DNA from: Streptomyces sp. HM190
GTDB lineage: Bacteria > Actinomycetota > Actinomycetes > Streptomycetales > Streptomycetaceae
Direction of reading: 5' to 3'
DNA: 64,000 nt
NCBI RefSeq assembly: GCF_009857135.1
Contig: NZ_CP047318.1
Coordinates: forward strand, 7,502,001-7,566,000
The notes beneath the pieces were generated by a model. The model worked only from the letters and a program-made list of their open reading frames with translations, searched no databases and had not been told where the DNA came from. Every line of letters starts with the position of its first letter. Within the stretch, counting starts at the first letter, position 1. Positions 41,586-49,399 of this stretch are shown here, in pieces. Made by a program: the position numbers and the translations under genes.

Positions 41586-41909
41586 ATGCCACGCGGTTCG
41601 AGCCCCAAGCGGGAACGCCAGTACGAGCACATCAAGGAGAGCGCCGAGGACCGCGGGGAGAGCGAGTCGCGCGCCAAGGAGATCGCCGCCCGCACGGTCA
41701 ACAAGGAACGCGCCCGGTCCGGCGAGTCCAGGACCGCGAGCCGTACGTCCACGCAGGACATGTCGTCCAGCAGGCGCGGCGGGCAGCGCTCCCGCAGCGG
41801 GTCCGGGGGACCCACCTACGACCAGCTGTACGAGGAGGCCAGGCGGCGCAACATCCGCGGCCGGTCCGACATGAACAAGAGCCAGCTCAAGCGCGCCCTC
41901 GACAAGTAG
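41586..41909 (+). CDS. Small basic SAP/Rho-N-like protein
   Basis: A 107-residue very polar protein. The first half is charged and helical (PKRERQYEHIKESAEDRGESESRAKEIAARTVNKERAR), a Ser/Arg/Gly-rich linker follows, and the last 30 residues (YDQLYEEARRRNIRGRSDMNKSQLKRALDK) match the SAP/Rho N-terminal helix-extended-loop-helix fold, which binds nucleic acid. Similar proteins are annotated as plasmid stabilisation proteins, without proof. The ATG at 41586 fits homologues; a GTG at 41577 in frame would be closer to the first GGGAG. Confidence 0.85.
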   Translation: MPRGSSPKRERQYEHIKESAEDRGESESRAKEIAARTVNKERARSGESRTASRTSTQDMSSSRRGGQRSRSGSGGPTYDQLYEEARRRNIRGRSDMNKSQLKRALDK

Positions 41910-41936
41910 AGGGCAGCCCCTGGTGCGGCGGGCTCA

Positions 41937-41989
41937 CCGCGGGGATGCGTACGCTCGTCGGACCATGACGACCGTACGCATCCCCGCGG
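41937..41989. repeat. Perfect 17-bp inverted repeat around the endonuclease V start
   Basis: CCGCGGGGATGCGTACG (41937-41953) and CGTACGCATCCCCGCGG (41973-41989) are exact complements. The 19-base loop contains the ATG of the endonuclease V gene (41965-41967). TACGCT (41950-41955) could be a -10 for a leaderless transcript, in which case only the right arm is transcribed. Confidence 0.85.
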
Positions 41990-42666
41990 GCTGGCCCGCC
42001 ACCGACGATCAGGCCCGCGCCGTGCAGGACGAGTTGCGCGGCAAGGTGGTCCTCGACGAGACCGGGCCCCCGCCCGGCACCGGACACGTCACCGGCGTCG
42101 ACGTCGCGTACGACGACGAGCGGGACGTGGTCGCGGCGGCGGCCGTCGTCCTGGACGCGGCCACCCTCGACGTGGTCGCCGAGGCCACGGCGATCGGGCG
42201 GATCTCCTTCCCCTATGTCCCCGGGCTGCTGGCCTTCCGCGAGATCCCGACCGTCCTCGCGGCCCTCGACGCGCTGCCGTGCGACCCCGGACTCGTCGTC
42301 TGCGACGGCTACGGCCTCGCCCACCCGCGCCGCTTCGGCCTCGCCAGCCACCTCGGCGTCCTCACCGGACTCCCCACGATCGGCGTCGCCAAGAACCCCT
42401 TCACCTTCACCTACGACGAGCCGGACACCCCGCGCGGCAGCGCCGCACCGCTCCACGCCGCCACCGCGTCGGGCACCGAGGAAGTGGGCCGCGCGCTGCG
42501 CACCCGCGCCGGGGTCAAACCCGTGTTCGTCTCGGTCGGCCACCGTGTGAGCCTCGACAACGCCTGCGCCCACACCCTCGCCCTGACCCCGGCCTACCGT
42601 GTCCCGGAGTCCACCCGGCGCGCCGACGCGCTCTGCCGCCGGGCCCTGCGCGAGGCGGCCGGCTGA
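41965..42666 (+). CDS. nfi: Endonuclease V (deoxyinosine 3' endonuclease)
   Basis: A 233-residue DNA repair nuclease that nicks the second phosphodiester 3' of deoxyinosine, and in some organisms cuts inosine in RNA. Family motifs are intact: GVDVAYDDE with the metal-binding Asp, FPYVPGLLAFREIP with the catalytic Glu, VCDGYGLAHPRRFGLASHLGVLTGLPTIGVAK with the second Asp and the inosine-pocket PYIP-like region, and VSVGHRVSLDNA. Length is typical. The ATG at 41965 has no ribosome site and lies in the loop of a perfect 17-bp inverted repeat; an in-frame GTG at 41923 would instead place the repeat in coding sequence. Confidence 0.93.
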   Translation: MTTVRIPAGWPATDDQARAVQDELRGKVVLDETGPPPGTGHVTGVDVAYDDERDVVAAAAVVLDAATLDVVAEATAIGRISFPYVPGLLAFREIPTVLAALDALPCDPGLVVCDGYGLAHPRRFGLASHLGVLTGLPTIGVAKNPFTFTYDEPDTPRGSAAPLHAATASGTEEVGRALRTRAGVKPVFVSVGHRVSLDNACAHTLALTPAYRVPESTRRADALCRRALREAAG

Positions 42667-42680
42667 ACCCTCGGGGACGC

Positions 42681-42716
42681 GCACGTGAGTACGTCCGGGG
42701 CTCGCACCTGAGTACG
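42681..42716 (+). repeat. Paired 13-bp direct repeat upstream of a small ORF
   Basis: GCACGTGAGTACG (42681-42693) and GCACCTGAGTACG (42704-42716) differ at one base and are 23 bases apart, about two helical turns. They lie between the endonuclease V stop and the small membrane gene and may be a regulator site. Confidence 0.6.
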
Positions 42717-42760
42717 CGTACGGATACCGGCGTGTCGTCATGATCGGCAGGCTGGACCGC

Positions 42761-42907
42761 ATGACGACGCACCGCGCCCCGAAGCCCGCCGCCAGCCCCA
42801 GCAGGCCCGTCGAGCGGGCCGTCACGGCCGGACTGCTGCTCGCCCTGATCGCCGGGCTCGCCTGGACCGGCGGGATGGTCTACACGCTGACGGGATGGGC
42901 CCAGTAG
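42761..42907 (+). CDS. Small single-helix membrane protein
   Basis: A 48-residue open frame. A polar N-terminus (MTTHRAPKPAASPSRPVERA) precedes one clear membrane helix (TAGLLLALIAGLAWTGGMVYTLTG) and the end GWAQ. An in-frame ATG at 42740 would add seven residues. The composition and helix make it believable as one of the many tiny membrane proteins of Streptomyces; function unknown. A pair of GAGTACG direct repeats precedes it and a hairpin follows. Confidence 0.6.
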   Translation: MTTHRAPKPAASPSRPVERAVTAGLLLALIAGLAWTGGMVYTLTGWAQ

Positions 42908-42928
42908 GCCCGGGGCCAGGGCGACGGG

Positions 42929-42961
42929 GGCCAGGGCGACGGGGGCGGTGGCCCCCTGGCC
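42929..42961. terminator. Hairpin terminator within a short repeat
   Basis: GGCCAGGG (42929-42936) pairs with CCCTGGCC (42954-42961). The left arm belongs to a near-duplicate GGGGCCAGGGCGACGG tract beginning at 42912. It separates the small gene from the convergent enoyl-reductase-like gene. Confidence 0.6.
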
Positions 42962-42988
42962 GCCACAGGGCGTCACCCGGAGCCCGCG

Positions 42989-44167
42989 TCACCGGGAGGC
43001 GGCCACCCGGAAGGTGATGCCCGCCGCGCGCAGCCGGTCGATCAGCGCGTCGCCCATGGCGACCGCCGTCGTGACCTGGCCCGCGGTGGGGGGAAGCTCG
43101 TCGAAGGCGAGGCACAGCGCCGACTCGGCGAACATCTTCGCCGTCTCCCCGTAGCCGGGGTCACCGCCCGCGACCTCGGTGAACACCCGCCGGCCGCCCC
43201 CCTCGCCCACGAACCGCACCGAGAACCAGCTCCTGGCCCGCCTCTCGGCGCTCGGCCCCTCACCCGGCTTGTGGAGGTTGCCCAACCAGCGCCGGGCGGG
43301 CGGCACCTGCGCGGCGGCGGCTACCGCGCCCACGAACGCGACCCCGCCCATCGCGAACGGCAGGGTCCGCACGGCCGCGTAGTGGCGGTAGCGGAAGTCC
43401 GGTCCGTAGCGCCGCAGGGCGCGCGCCGAACGCTGCACCACCCGCGCGTCGATGGTCGGCAGCGGCAGCGCCCACGCGCCGACCTCCTTGGCGAAGCGGG
43501 GCGCGCTCACCGGCGCGTACGCCCGCCGCCCCACCGTCCGCGGCTCGTGCCGCCTGCGGTCCCGCGCGGCGGCCAACGTCTGCCGGGCCCGCGAGAAACA
43601 CGTCAGCGCGGAGTGGAACGTACCGCCCGAGAACATCCCCGACGCCCGTACGAAGCCGTCGACGGTGATCGGTACGTCCTCCGGGAGCTGCCGCACCGTG
43701 AAGTACGCCCCCAGGTCGTGCGGGACCGAGTCGAAGCCCGCCGCGTGCACGATCCGCGCGCCCGTCTCCCGCGCGCGTGCGTCGTGCCGGACGAACATCA
43801 GATCGACGAACTCGGGCTCACCGGTGAGGTCCAGATAGTCGGTGCCCTCGTCGGCGCACGCGGCCACCAGCTCCTCGCCGTACGTGATGTACGGGCCGAC
43901 CGTCGTGGCCACCACGCGCGCCTGCCGGGCGAGTTCCCGCAGGGACGCCGGATCGGACACGTCCGCCCGGAGCACGCCGATCCCCGCACCGCCGGGGAGC
44001 CGCTCCCGCAGTGCCGCCAACTTCTCTGCGCTGCGCCCGGCCACCGCCCAGCGCAGCCCCTCGGGCGCGTGCCGGGCGAGATACTCCGCGGTGAGTTCGC
44101 CGGCGAAGCCCGTCGCCCCGAAGAGCACGATGTCGTACGCCCGTTCCGCCCTGCTGTGCGTGCTCAT
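42989..44167 (-). CDS. Saccharopine-dehydrogenase-family (trans-acting enoyl-reductase-like) protein
   Basis: A 392-residue NAD(P)-binding protein. The N-terminus YDIVLFGATGFAGELTAEYLA is the nucleotide fold. GPYITYGEELVAACADEGTDYLDLTGEPEFVD and IVHAAGFDSVPHDLGAY are the signature blocks of the group that includes the mycobacterial trans-acting enoyl reductase Rv2953. A central hydrophobic stretch (FAMGGVAFVGAVAAAAQV) may touch the membrane. True saccharopine reductase is unlikely; reduction of a lipid or polyketide double bond is a better guess, but the substrate is unknown. The ATG at 44167 gives the full nucleotide fold. Confidence 0.88.
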   Translation of the reverse strand: MSTHSRAERAYDIVLFGATGFAGELTAEYLARHAPEGLRWAVAGRSAEKLAALRERLPGGAGIGVLRADVSDPASLRELARQARVVATTVGPYITYGEELVAACADEGTDYLDLTGEPEFVDLMFVRHDARARETGARIVHAAGFDSVPHDLGAYFTVRQLPEDVPITVDGFVRASGMFSGGTFHSALTCFSRARQTLAAARDRRRHEPRTVGRRAYAPVSAPRFAKEVGAWALPLPTIDARVVQRSARALRRYGPDFRYRHYAAVRTLPFAMGGVAFVGAVAAAAQVPPARRWLGNLHKPGEGPSAERRARSWFSVRFVGEGGGRRVFTEVAGGDPGYGETAKMFAESALCLAFDELPPTAGQVTTAVAMGDALIDRLRAAGITFRVAASR

Positions 44168-44259
44168 GGAACCCCTCAGCCCTCGCCCCCGCGCCGTTGT
44201 CGGTGGGTGAGGCTAGCGTGAGGGACGAGCAGCCGAACGCGCGGGATCCGGAGGAGGTC

Positions 44260-44418
44260 GTGACCGTGCCCAGGAACGCCCGGAAACGGCGGGAGAAGGT
44301 CCGCGAGTTCGCCCTCGCCGTGCCCGGCGCGGCCGAGGAGTTCCCGTGGGGCGGGAGCCTCGCCGAGGCCGACAGGATCGCCCTGGCGCGCCTCATAGCG
44401 GAGCGGGGGACCGGCTGA
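44260..44418 (+). pseudogene. Remnant of an MmcQ/YjbR-family gene
   Basis: A GTG at 44260, directly after the strong ribosome site GAGGAGG (44251-44257), opens a 52-codon frame. Residues 10-31 (RREKVREFALAVPGAAEEFPWGG) are the start of the MmcQ/YjbR-like DNA-binding family, but instead of the following 90 residues the frame passes into SLAEADRIALARLIAERG and stops. It looks like an internally deleted remnant that still has its translation start. A short functional peptide is a less likely alternative. Confidence 0.6.
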
Positions 44419-44429
44419 GTCCGGCCGAC

Positions 44430-44452
44430 GCGTGCCGCGACATCCGGCACGC
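44430..44452 (+). terminator. Hairpin after the YjbR remnant
   Basis: GCGTGCCG (44430-44437) and CGGCACGC (44445-44452) form a perfect 8-bp stem with a seven-base loop, ahead of the beta-oxidation operon promoter. Confidence 0.6.
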
Positions 44453-44490
44453 ACTCGGGCACCATGGCTAAGCGTTCGCTCACCTGGGCC

Positions 44491-44530
44491 TTGCGCGCGG
44501 TGGAACGCGTTCTTAACATCACTGGTGTTA
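44491..44530 (+). promoter_or_regulatory. Promoter of the beta-oxidation operon with overlapping operator
   Basis: TTGCGC (44491-44496) and TAACAT (44514-44519) are 17 bases apart. The near-perfect 17-base palindrome TAACATCACTGGTGTTA (44514-44530) begins at the -10 box, the ideal place for a repressor of fatty-acid catabolism. The regulator is not identified. Confidence 0.7.
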
Positions 44531-44562
44531 CATCATCGGTGTCACAGAGCGGGGAGCTCTCG

Positions 44563-45759
44563 ATGGCAGTGGCGAAGACGCCCGGGCACGGCCCGCTCGC
44601 CGGTGTGCGCGTGGTCGAACTCGCGGGCATCGGCCCCGGGCCGTTCGCCGCCATGCTCCTCGGCGACCTCGGTGCCGACGTCGTCCGTGTCGACCGGCCC
44701 GGCGGCGCCGGCCTCGCCGTCAACCCCCTGTACGACGTCACCAACCGCAACAAGCGGTCCGTGATCGTCGACCTCAAGTCCGACGACGGCCCGGACACCG
44801 TCCTCGCCCTCGCCGAGCGGGCCGACATCCTGATCGAGGGCTACCGCCCCGGAGTCGCCGAGCGCCTCGGCGTCGGCCCCGGGACCTGCCACGCCCGCAA
44901 CCCGGCCCTCGTCTACGGCCGGATGACCGGCTGGGGCCAGCAGGGCCCTCTCGCCCAGCGCGCCGGCCACGACATCGCCTACATCGCCCTGACCGGCACC
45001 CTCGGCATGATCGGCGCCCCGGACACCCCGCCCGTCGCCCCCGCGAACCTCCTCGGCGACTACGCGGGCGGCTCGCTCTACCTCGTCGTCGGTGTCCTCG
45101 CCGCCCTGCACCACGCCCGCGCCACCGGCGCCGGCCAGGTCGTGGACGCGGCCATCGTCGACGGCACCGCGCACCTCTCCGCCATGATCCACGGCATGCT
45201 CGCCGCCGGCGGCTGGCAGGACCGCCGCGCCGCCAACCTCCTCGACGGCGGCTGCCCCTTCTACGGCACCTACGAGACCGCCGACGGCCGCTACATGGCC
45301 GTGGGCGCGCTGGAGCAGCAGTTCTACGACGAGTTCGTCGACCTCCTCGGCATCAAGGACCGGGCCCCCGCCCGCAAGGACGTCACCGCCTGGGGCGCCC
45401 TGCGGGAGACGGTCGAGGCCCGCTTCAGGACCCGTACGCGCGACGAGTGGACGGCCGTCTTCGAGGGGTCCGACGCCTGCGTGGCGCCCGTGCTGTCGCT
45501 GCGCGAGGCCCCGGACCATCCGCATCTCGCGGCCCGCGGCACCTTCACCGACTTCGGCGGCATCACCCAGCCCGCCCCCGCGCCCCGCTTCTCCACCACC
45601 CACACCTCGGTCCGCGGCGGCCCCGCCCAACCGGGCGCCGACACGACGGACGTCGCCCGCGACTGGGGCATACCCGGCCTCCTCGACGCCCGTACCCCGG
45701 CCGCCGCCACGGACGTTCCCCCCGGGGAAGCCGTCCCGGACGGCGGGAAGGGCGTCTGA
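44563..45759 (+). CDS. CaiB/BaiF CoA-transferase, alpha-methylacyl-CoA racemase-like
   Basis: A 398-residue family III CoA-transferase fold protein. It shows LAGVRVVELAGIGPGPFAAMLLGDLGADVVRVDRPGG at the start, DLKSDDG, GYRPGVAERLGVGP, ARNPALVYGRMTGWGQQGP and GHDIAYIALTGTL, where His and the later Asp of NLLGDYAGGSLYLVVG are the racemase bases. The close fit to mycobacterial Mcr and its place before thiolase and FadB suggest epimerisation of 2-methyl-branched acyl-CoA before beta-oxidation. The ATG at 44563 is preceded by GGGGAG; the open frame upstream overlaps the promoter. First gene of the operon. Confidence 0.9.
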   Translation: MAVAKTPGHGPLAGVRVVELAGIGPGPFAAMLLGDLGADVVRVDRPGGAGLAVNPLYDVTNRNKRSVIVDLKSDDGPDTVLALAERADILIEGYRPGVAERLGVGPGTCHARNPALVYGRMTGWGQQGPLAQRAGHDIAYIALTGTLGMIGAPDTPPVAPANLLGDYAGGSLYLVVGVLAALHHARATGAGQVVDAAIVDGTAHLSAMIHGMLAAGGWQDRRAANLLDGGCPFYGTYETADGRYMAVGALEQQFYDEFVDLLGIKDRAPARKDVTAWGALRETVEARFRTRTRDEWTAVFEGSDACVAPVLSLREAPDHPHLAARGTFTDFGGITQPAPAPRFSTTHTSVRGGPAQPGADTTDVARDWGIPGLLDARTPAAATDVPPGEAVPDGGKGV

Positions 45760-45818
45760 AGCCCGGTCACCGTGCCCCCGACCCCCGGCCCTCCACCGCC
45801 ACCCGAAAGGCCAGACCC

Positions 45819-47033
45819 GTGACCACCGAAGCGTACGTGTACGACGCGATCCGCACCCCGCGCGGACGCGGCAAGGCGAACGGCGCCCTGCACGGCACCA
45901 AGCCCATCGACCTCGTCGTCGGACTGATTCACGAGGTCCGGCGCCGGTGTCCCGGCCTCGACCCGGCCGCCGTCGACGACATCGTGCTCGGTGTCGTCGG
46001 CCCCGTGGGCGACCAGGGCTCCGACATCGCCCGTATCGCCGCGATCGCCGCCGGACTGCCCGACACCGTGGCCGGAGTGCAGGAGAACCGCTTCTGTGCC
46101 TCGGGTCTGGAAGCCGTCAACATGGCCGCCGCCAAGGTCCGTGCCGGCTGGGAGGACCTGGTGCTCGCCGGCGGTGTCGAGTCGATGTCACGGGTGCCGA
46201 TGGCCTCGGACGGCGGCGCCTGGTTCAACGACCCGATGACCAACCTGGCCGTCAACTTCGTGCCGCAGGGCATCGGCGCCGACCTCATCGCCACCATCGA
46301 GGGCTTCTCCCGCCGGGACGTCGACGAGTACGCCGCGCTGTCCCAGGAACGGGCCGCCGCGGCCTGGAAGGACGGCCGGTTCGACGCCTCCGTCGTCCCC
46401 GTCAGGGACCGCGCCGGACTCGTCGTCCTCGACCACGACGAGCACCTGCGGCCGGGCACCACCGCCGACTCGCTCGCCAAGCTGAAGCCGTCGTTCGCCG
46501 ACATCGGCGAGCTGGGCGGCTTCGACGCGGTGGCGCTGCAGAAGTACCACTGGGTCGAGGAGATCGACCACGTCCACCACGCGGGCAACTCCTCCGGCAT
46601 CGTCGACGGCGCGGCGCTCGTCGCCATCGGCTCCCGCGAGATCGGCGACCGCTACGGCCTGCGCCCGCGCGCCCGGATCGTCTCCGCCGCCGTCTCCGGG
46701 TCCGAGCCCACCATCATGCTCACCGGGCCCGCGCCCGCCACCCGCAAGGCCCTCGCCAGGGCCGGACTGACCATCGACGACATCGACCTCGTCGAGATCA
46801 ACGAGGCGTTCGCGGCCGTCGTCCTGCGTTTCGTGAAGGACATGGGCCTCTCCCTGGACAAGGTCAACGTCAACGGCGGCGCCATCGCCCTCGGCCACCC
46901 GCTCGGCGCCACCGGCGCGATGATCCTCGGCACCCTCGTCGACGAGCTGGAGCGCCAGGACAAGCGGTACGGGCTGGCCACGCTGTGCGTGGGCGGCGGC
47001 ATGGGCATCGCGACGATCGTCGAACGCGTCTGA
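45819..47033 (+). CDS. fadA: Acetyl-CoA C-acyltransferase (thiolase)
   Basis: A 404-residue degradative thiolase. The nucleophilic Cys is in QENRFCASGLEAVNMAA near residue 92, the His block is NGGAIALGHPLGATGA, and the second Cys is in LATLCVGGGMG; EINEAFAAV is also typical. It removes acetyl-CoA from 3-ketoacyl-CoA in the last step of beta-oxidation and pairs with the FadB protein encoded 40 bases downstream. GTG start at 45819 with GAAAGG upstream. Length is normal. It is not pcaF in context, since it lies with fadB 29 kb from the pca operon, although related thiolases share the fold. Confidence 0.93.
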   Translation: MTTEAYVYDAIRTPRGRGKANGALHGTKPIDLVVGLIHEVRRRCPGLDPAAVDDIVLGVVGPVGDQGSDIARIAAIAAGLPDTVAGVQENRFCASGLEAVNMAAAKVRAGWEDLVLAGGVESMSRVPMASDGGAWFNDPMTNLAVNFVPQGIGADLIATIEGFSRRDVDEYAALSQERAAAAWKDGRFDASVVPVRDRAGLVVLDHDEHLRPGTTADSLAKLKPSFADIGELGGFDAVALQKYHWVEEIDHVHHAGNSSGIVDGAALVAIGSREIGDRYGLRPRARIVSAAVSGSEPTIMLTGPAPATRKALARAGLTIDDIDLVEINEAFAAVVLRFVKDMGLSLDKVNVNGGAIALGHPLGATGAMILGTLVDELERQDKRYGLATLCVGGGMGIATIVERV

Positions 47034-47073
47034 CACCCGGCGGAACCCCACGACTTCTACGGAGAGCCCCCTC

Positions 47074-49248
47074 ATGACCGAGAGCACCACCATCCGCTGG
47101 GAACAGGACCGCTCGGGCCTCGTCACCCTGGTCCTCGACGACCCCCACCAGTCCGCGAACACCATGAACCAGGCGTTCCGCGACTCCCTCGCCGTGATCA
47201 CCGACCGGCTGGAGGCCGAGAAGGACTCCGTCCGCGGTGTCATCATCACCTCCGCCAAGAAGACCTTCTTCGCCGGCGGTGATCTGCGCGACCTCATCCG
47301 GGTCACCCCCGACACCGCCCAGCAGCTGTTCGACGGCGGCCTGGAGATCAAGCGCCATCTGCGCCGCATCGAGACCCTCGGCAAGCCCGTCGTCGCCGCG
47401 ATCAACGGCGCCGCCCTCGGCGGCGGCTTCGAACTGGCCCTCGCCTGCCACCACCGCGTCGCCCTCGACGCCCCCGGCTCCAAGATCGGCTGCCCCGAGG
47501 TCACCCTCGGTCTGCTGCCCGGAGGCGGCGGCGTCGTCCGCACGGTACGGCTCCTCGGCATCACCGACGCACTGCTGAAGGTCCTGCTGCAGGGCACCCA
47601 GTACAGCCCGCGGCGCGCCCTGGACAACGGCCTCGTGCACGAGGTGGCCGCCACGCACGACGAGCTGATGGCCAAGGCCCGCGCCTTCATCGACGCCCAC
47701 CCCGAGTCCCGGCAGCCCTGGGACGAGCCGGGCTACCGCATCCCCGGAGGCACGCCCTCCAACCCCAAGTTCGCGGCGAACCTGCCCGCCTTCCCCGCCA
47801 CCCTGCGCAAGCAGACGGCCGGCGCCCCCTACCCGGCGCCGCGCGGCATCCTCGCCGCCGCCGTCGAGGGCGCCCAGGTCGACTTCGAGACCGCCCAGGT
47901 CATCGAGGCCCGCTACTTCGTGGAGCTGGCCGCCGGCCAGACCTCGAAGAACATGATCCAGGCGTTCTTCTTCGACCTCCAGGCCGTCAACTCCGGCGCC
48001 AACCGCCCCAAGGGCGTCGAACCCCGCCAGGTCCGCAAGGTGGCCGTCCTCGGCGCCGGGATGATGGGCGCCGGCATCGCGTACTCCTGCGCCCGCGCCG
48101 GCATCGACGTCGTCCTGAAGGACGTGTCCGCGGAAGCCGCCGCGAAGGGCAAGGGCTACTCGGAGAAGCTCTGCGCGAAGGCCGTCGCCAAGGGCCGAAC
48201 GACGCAGGACAAGGCCGACGCCCTGCTCGCCCGGATCACCCCCACCGCCGACCCGGCCGACCTGGCCGGCTGCGACGCCGTCATCGAGGCCGTCTTCGAG
48301 GACACCGCCCTCAAGCACAAGGTGTTCCAGGAGGTCGAGAGCGTCGTCGCCCCGGACGCGCTGCTGTGCTCCAACACCTCCACCCTCCCCATCACCACCC
48401 TCGCCGAAGGCGTGGAGCGCCAGTCCGACTTCATCGGCCTGCACTTCTTCTCGCCCGTCGACAAGATGCCGCTCGTCGAGATCATCAAGGGGGAGCGGAC
48501 CGGCGACGAGGCACTGGCCCGCGCCTTCGACCTGGTCCGCCAGATCAACAAGACCCCGATCGTCGTCAACGACTCGCGGGGCTTCTTCACCTCCCGCGTC
48601 ATCGGCCACTTCATCAACGAGGGTGTCGCGATGGTCGGCGAGGGCATCGAGCCCGCGTCGGTGGAGCAGGCGGCGGCCCAGGCGGGCTACCCCGCGAAGG
48701 TCCTCTCCCTGATGGACGAGCTGACCCTGACCCTGCCCCGCAAGATCCGCGCGGAGACCCGCCGGGCCGTCGAGGAGGCGGGCGGCACCTGGGAGGAGCA
48801 CCCCGCCGAGGCGGTCATCGACCGTATGGTCGACGAGTTCGGCCGCACCGGCCGCAGCGGCGGCGCCGGCTTCTACGACTACGGTCCCGACGGCCGCCGC
48901 ACCAGGCTCTGGCCGGGCCTGCGCGAGCACTTCACCCGGCCGGGCCACCGGATCCCCTTCGAGGACATGCAGGAACGCATGCTGTTCTCCGAGGCCCTGG
49001 ACACCGTCCGCCTCCTGGAGGAGGGCGTCCTCACCTCCGTCGCCGACGCCAACATCGGCTCGATCTTCGGCATCGGCTTCCCCGGCTGGACCGGCGGCGT
49101 CCTGCAGTACATCAACGGCTACGCGGGCGGCCTGCCGGGCTTCGTGGCCCGGGCGAGGGAGCTGGCCGACCGCTACGGAGCGCGTTTCACGCCGCCGGCG
49201 CTGCTGGTGGAGAAGGCGGAGCGGGGAGAGAGGTTCGCCGACGCGTGA
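47074..49248 (+). CDS. fadB: Bifunctional enoyl-CoA hydratase / 3-hydroxyacyl-CoA dehydrogenase
   Basis: A 724-residue alpha subunit of the fatty-acid oxidation complex. Residues about 15-200 are a crotonase domain (FFAGGDLRDLI, then INGAALGGGFELALACHHRVA and PEVTLGLLPGGGG). Residues about 320-510 form the NAD-binding domain (VAVLGAGMMGAGIAYSCARAG, NTSTLPITTLAE, HFFSPVDKMPLVEIIKG), followed by two C-terminal dehydrogenase domains. It performs hydration and dehydrogenation of trans-2-enoyl-CoA. Third gene of the operon; ATG at 47074 with an upstream GGAG. A large palindrome terminates the operon. Confidence 0.95.
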   Translation: MTESTTIRWEQDRSGLVTLVLDDPHQSANTMNQAFRDSLAVITDRLEAEKDSVRGVIITSAKKTFFAGGDLRDLIRVTPDTAQQLFDGGLEIKRHLRRIETLGKPVVAAINGAALGGGFELALACHHRVALDAPGSKIGCPEVTLGLLPGGGGVVRTVRLLGITDALLKVLLQGTQYSPRRALDNGLVHEVAATHDELMAKARAFIDAHPESRQPWDEPGYRIPGGTPSNPKFAANLPAFPATLRKQTAGAPYPAPRGILAAAVEGAQVDFETAQVIEARYFVELAAGQTSKNMIQAFFFDLQAVNSGANRPKGVEPRQVRKVAVLGAGMMGAGIAYSCARAGIDVVLKDVSAEAAAKGKGYSEKLCAKAVAKGRTTQDKADALLARITPTADPADLAGCDAVIEAVFEDTALKHKVFQEVESVVAPDALLCSNTSTLPITTLAEGVERQSDFIGLHFFSPVDKMPLVEIIKGERTGDEALARAFDLVRQINKTPIVVNDSRGFFTSRVIGHFINEGVAMVGEGIEPASVEQAAAQAGYPAKVLSLMDELTLTLPRKIRAETRRAVEEAGGTWEEHPAEAVIDRMVDEFGRTGRSGGAGFYDYGPDGRRTRLWPGLREHFTRPGHRIPFEDMQERMLFSEALDTVRLLEEGVLTSVADANIGSIFGIGFPGWTGGVLQYINGYAGGLPGFVARARELADRYGARFTPPALLVEKAERGERFADA

Positions 49249-49253
49249 CCGTG

Positions 49254-49323
49254 CCGGGGGCGCGGGGTGCGCCGGCGGCCACAGGCCCGTCGTGGCCGGC
49301 CGCGCGGTTCCCCGCGCCCCCGG
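49254..49323. terminator. Large palindromic terminator of a dispersed repeat type
   Basis: CCGGGGGCGCGGGG (49254-49267) pairs perfectly with CCCCGCGCCCCCGG (49310-49323), and GGCCAC/GTGGCC (49277-49282, 49292-49297) pair inside. The text CGCGCGGTTCCCCGCGCCCC is, from memory, a very common intergenic repeat in Streptomyces. It lies between the convergent fadB and MerR genes. Confidence 0.75.
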
Positions 49324-49399
49324 GAAGGGGCCGGGGCAGCGCCCCGTGCCTCTCCTGGCCCGACGGTGGACCGCGGACGCGCGCTACGCCCCCGCCCCC

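Noticed and set aside
45819..47033. Thiolase as the missing pcaF of the protocatechuate pathway
   Set aside because: It lies 29 kb away in an operon with a racemase-like CoA-transferase and FadB, which fits fatty-acid beta-oxidation better.
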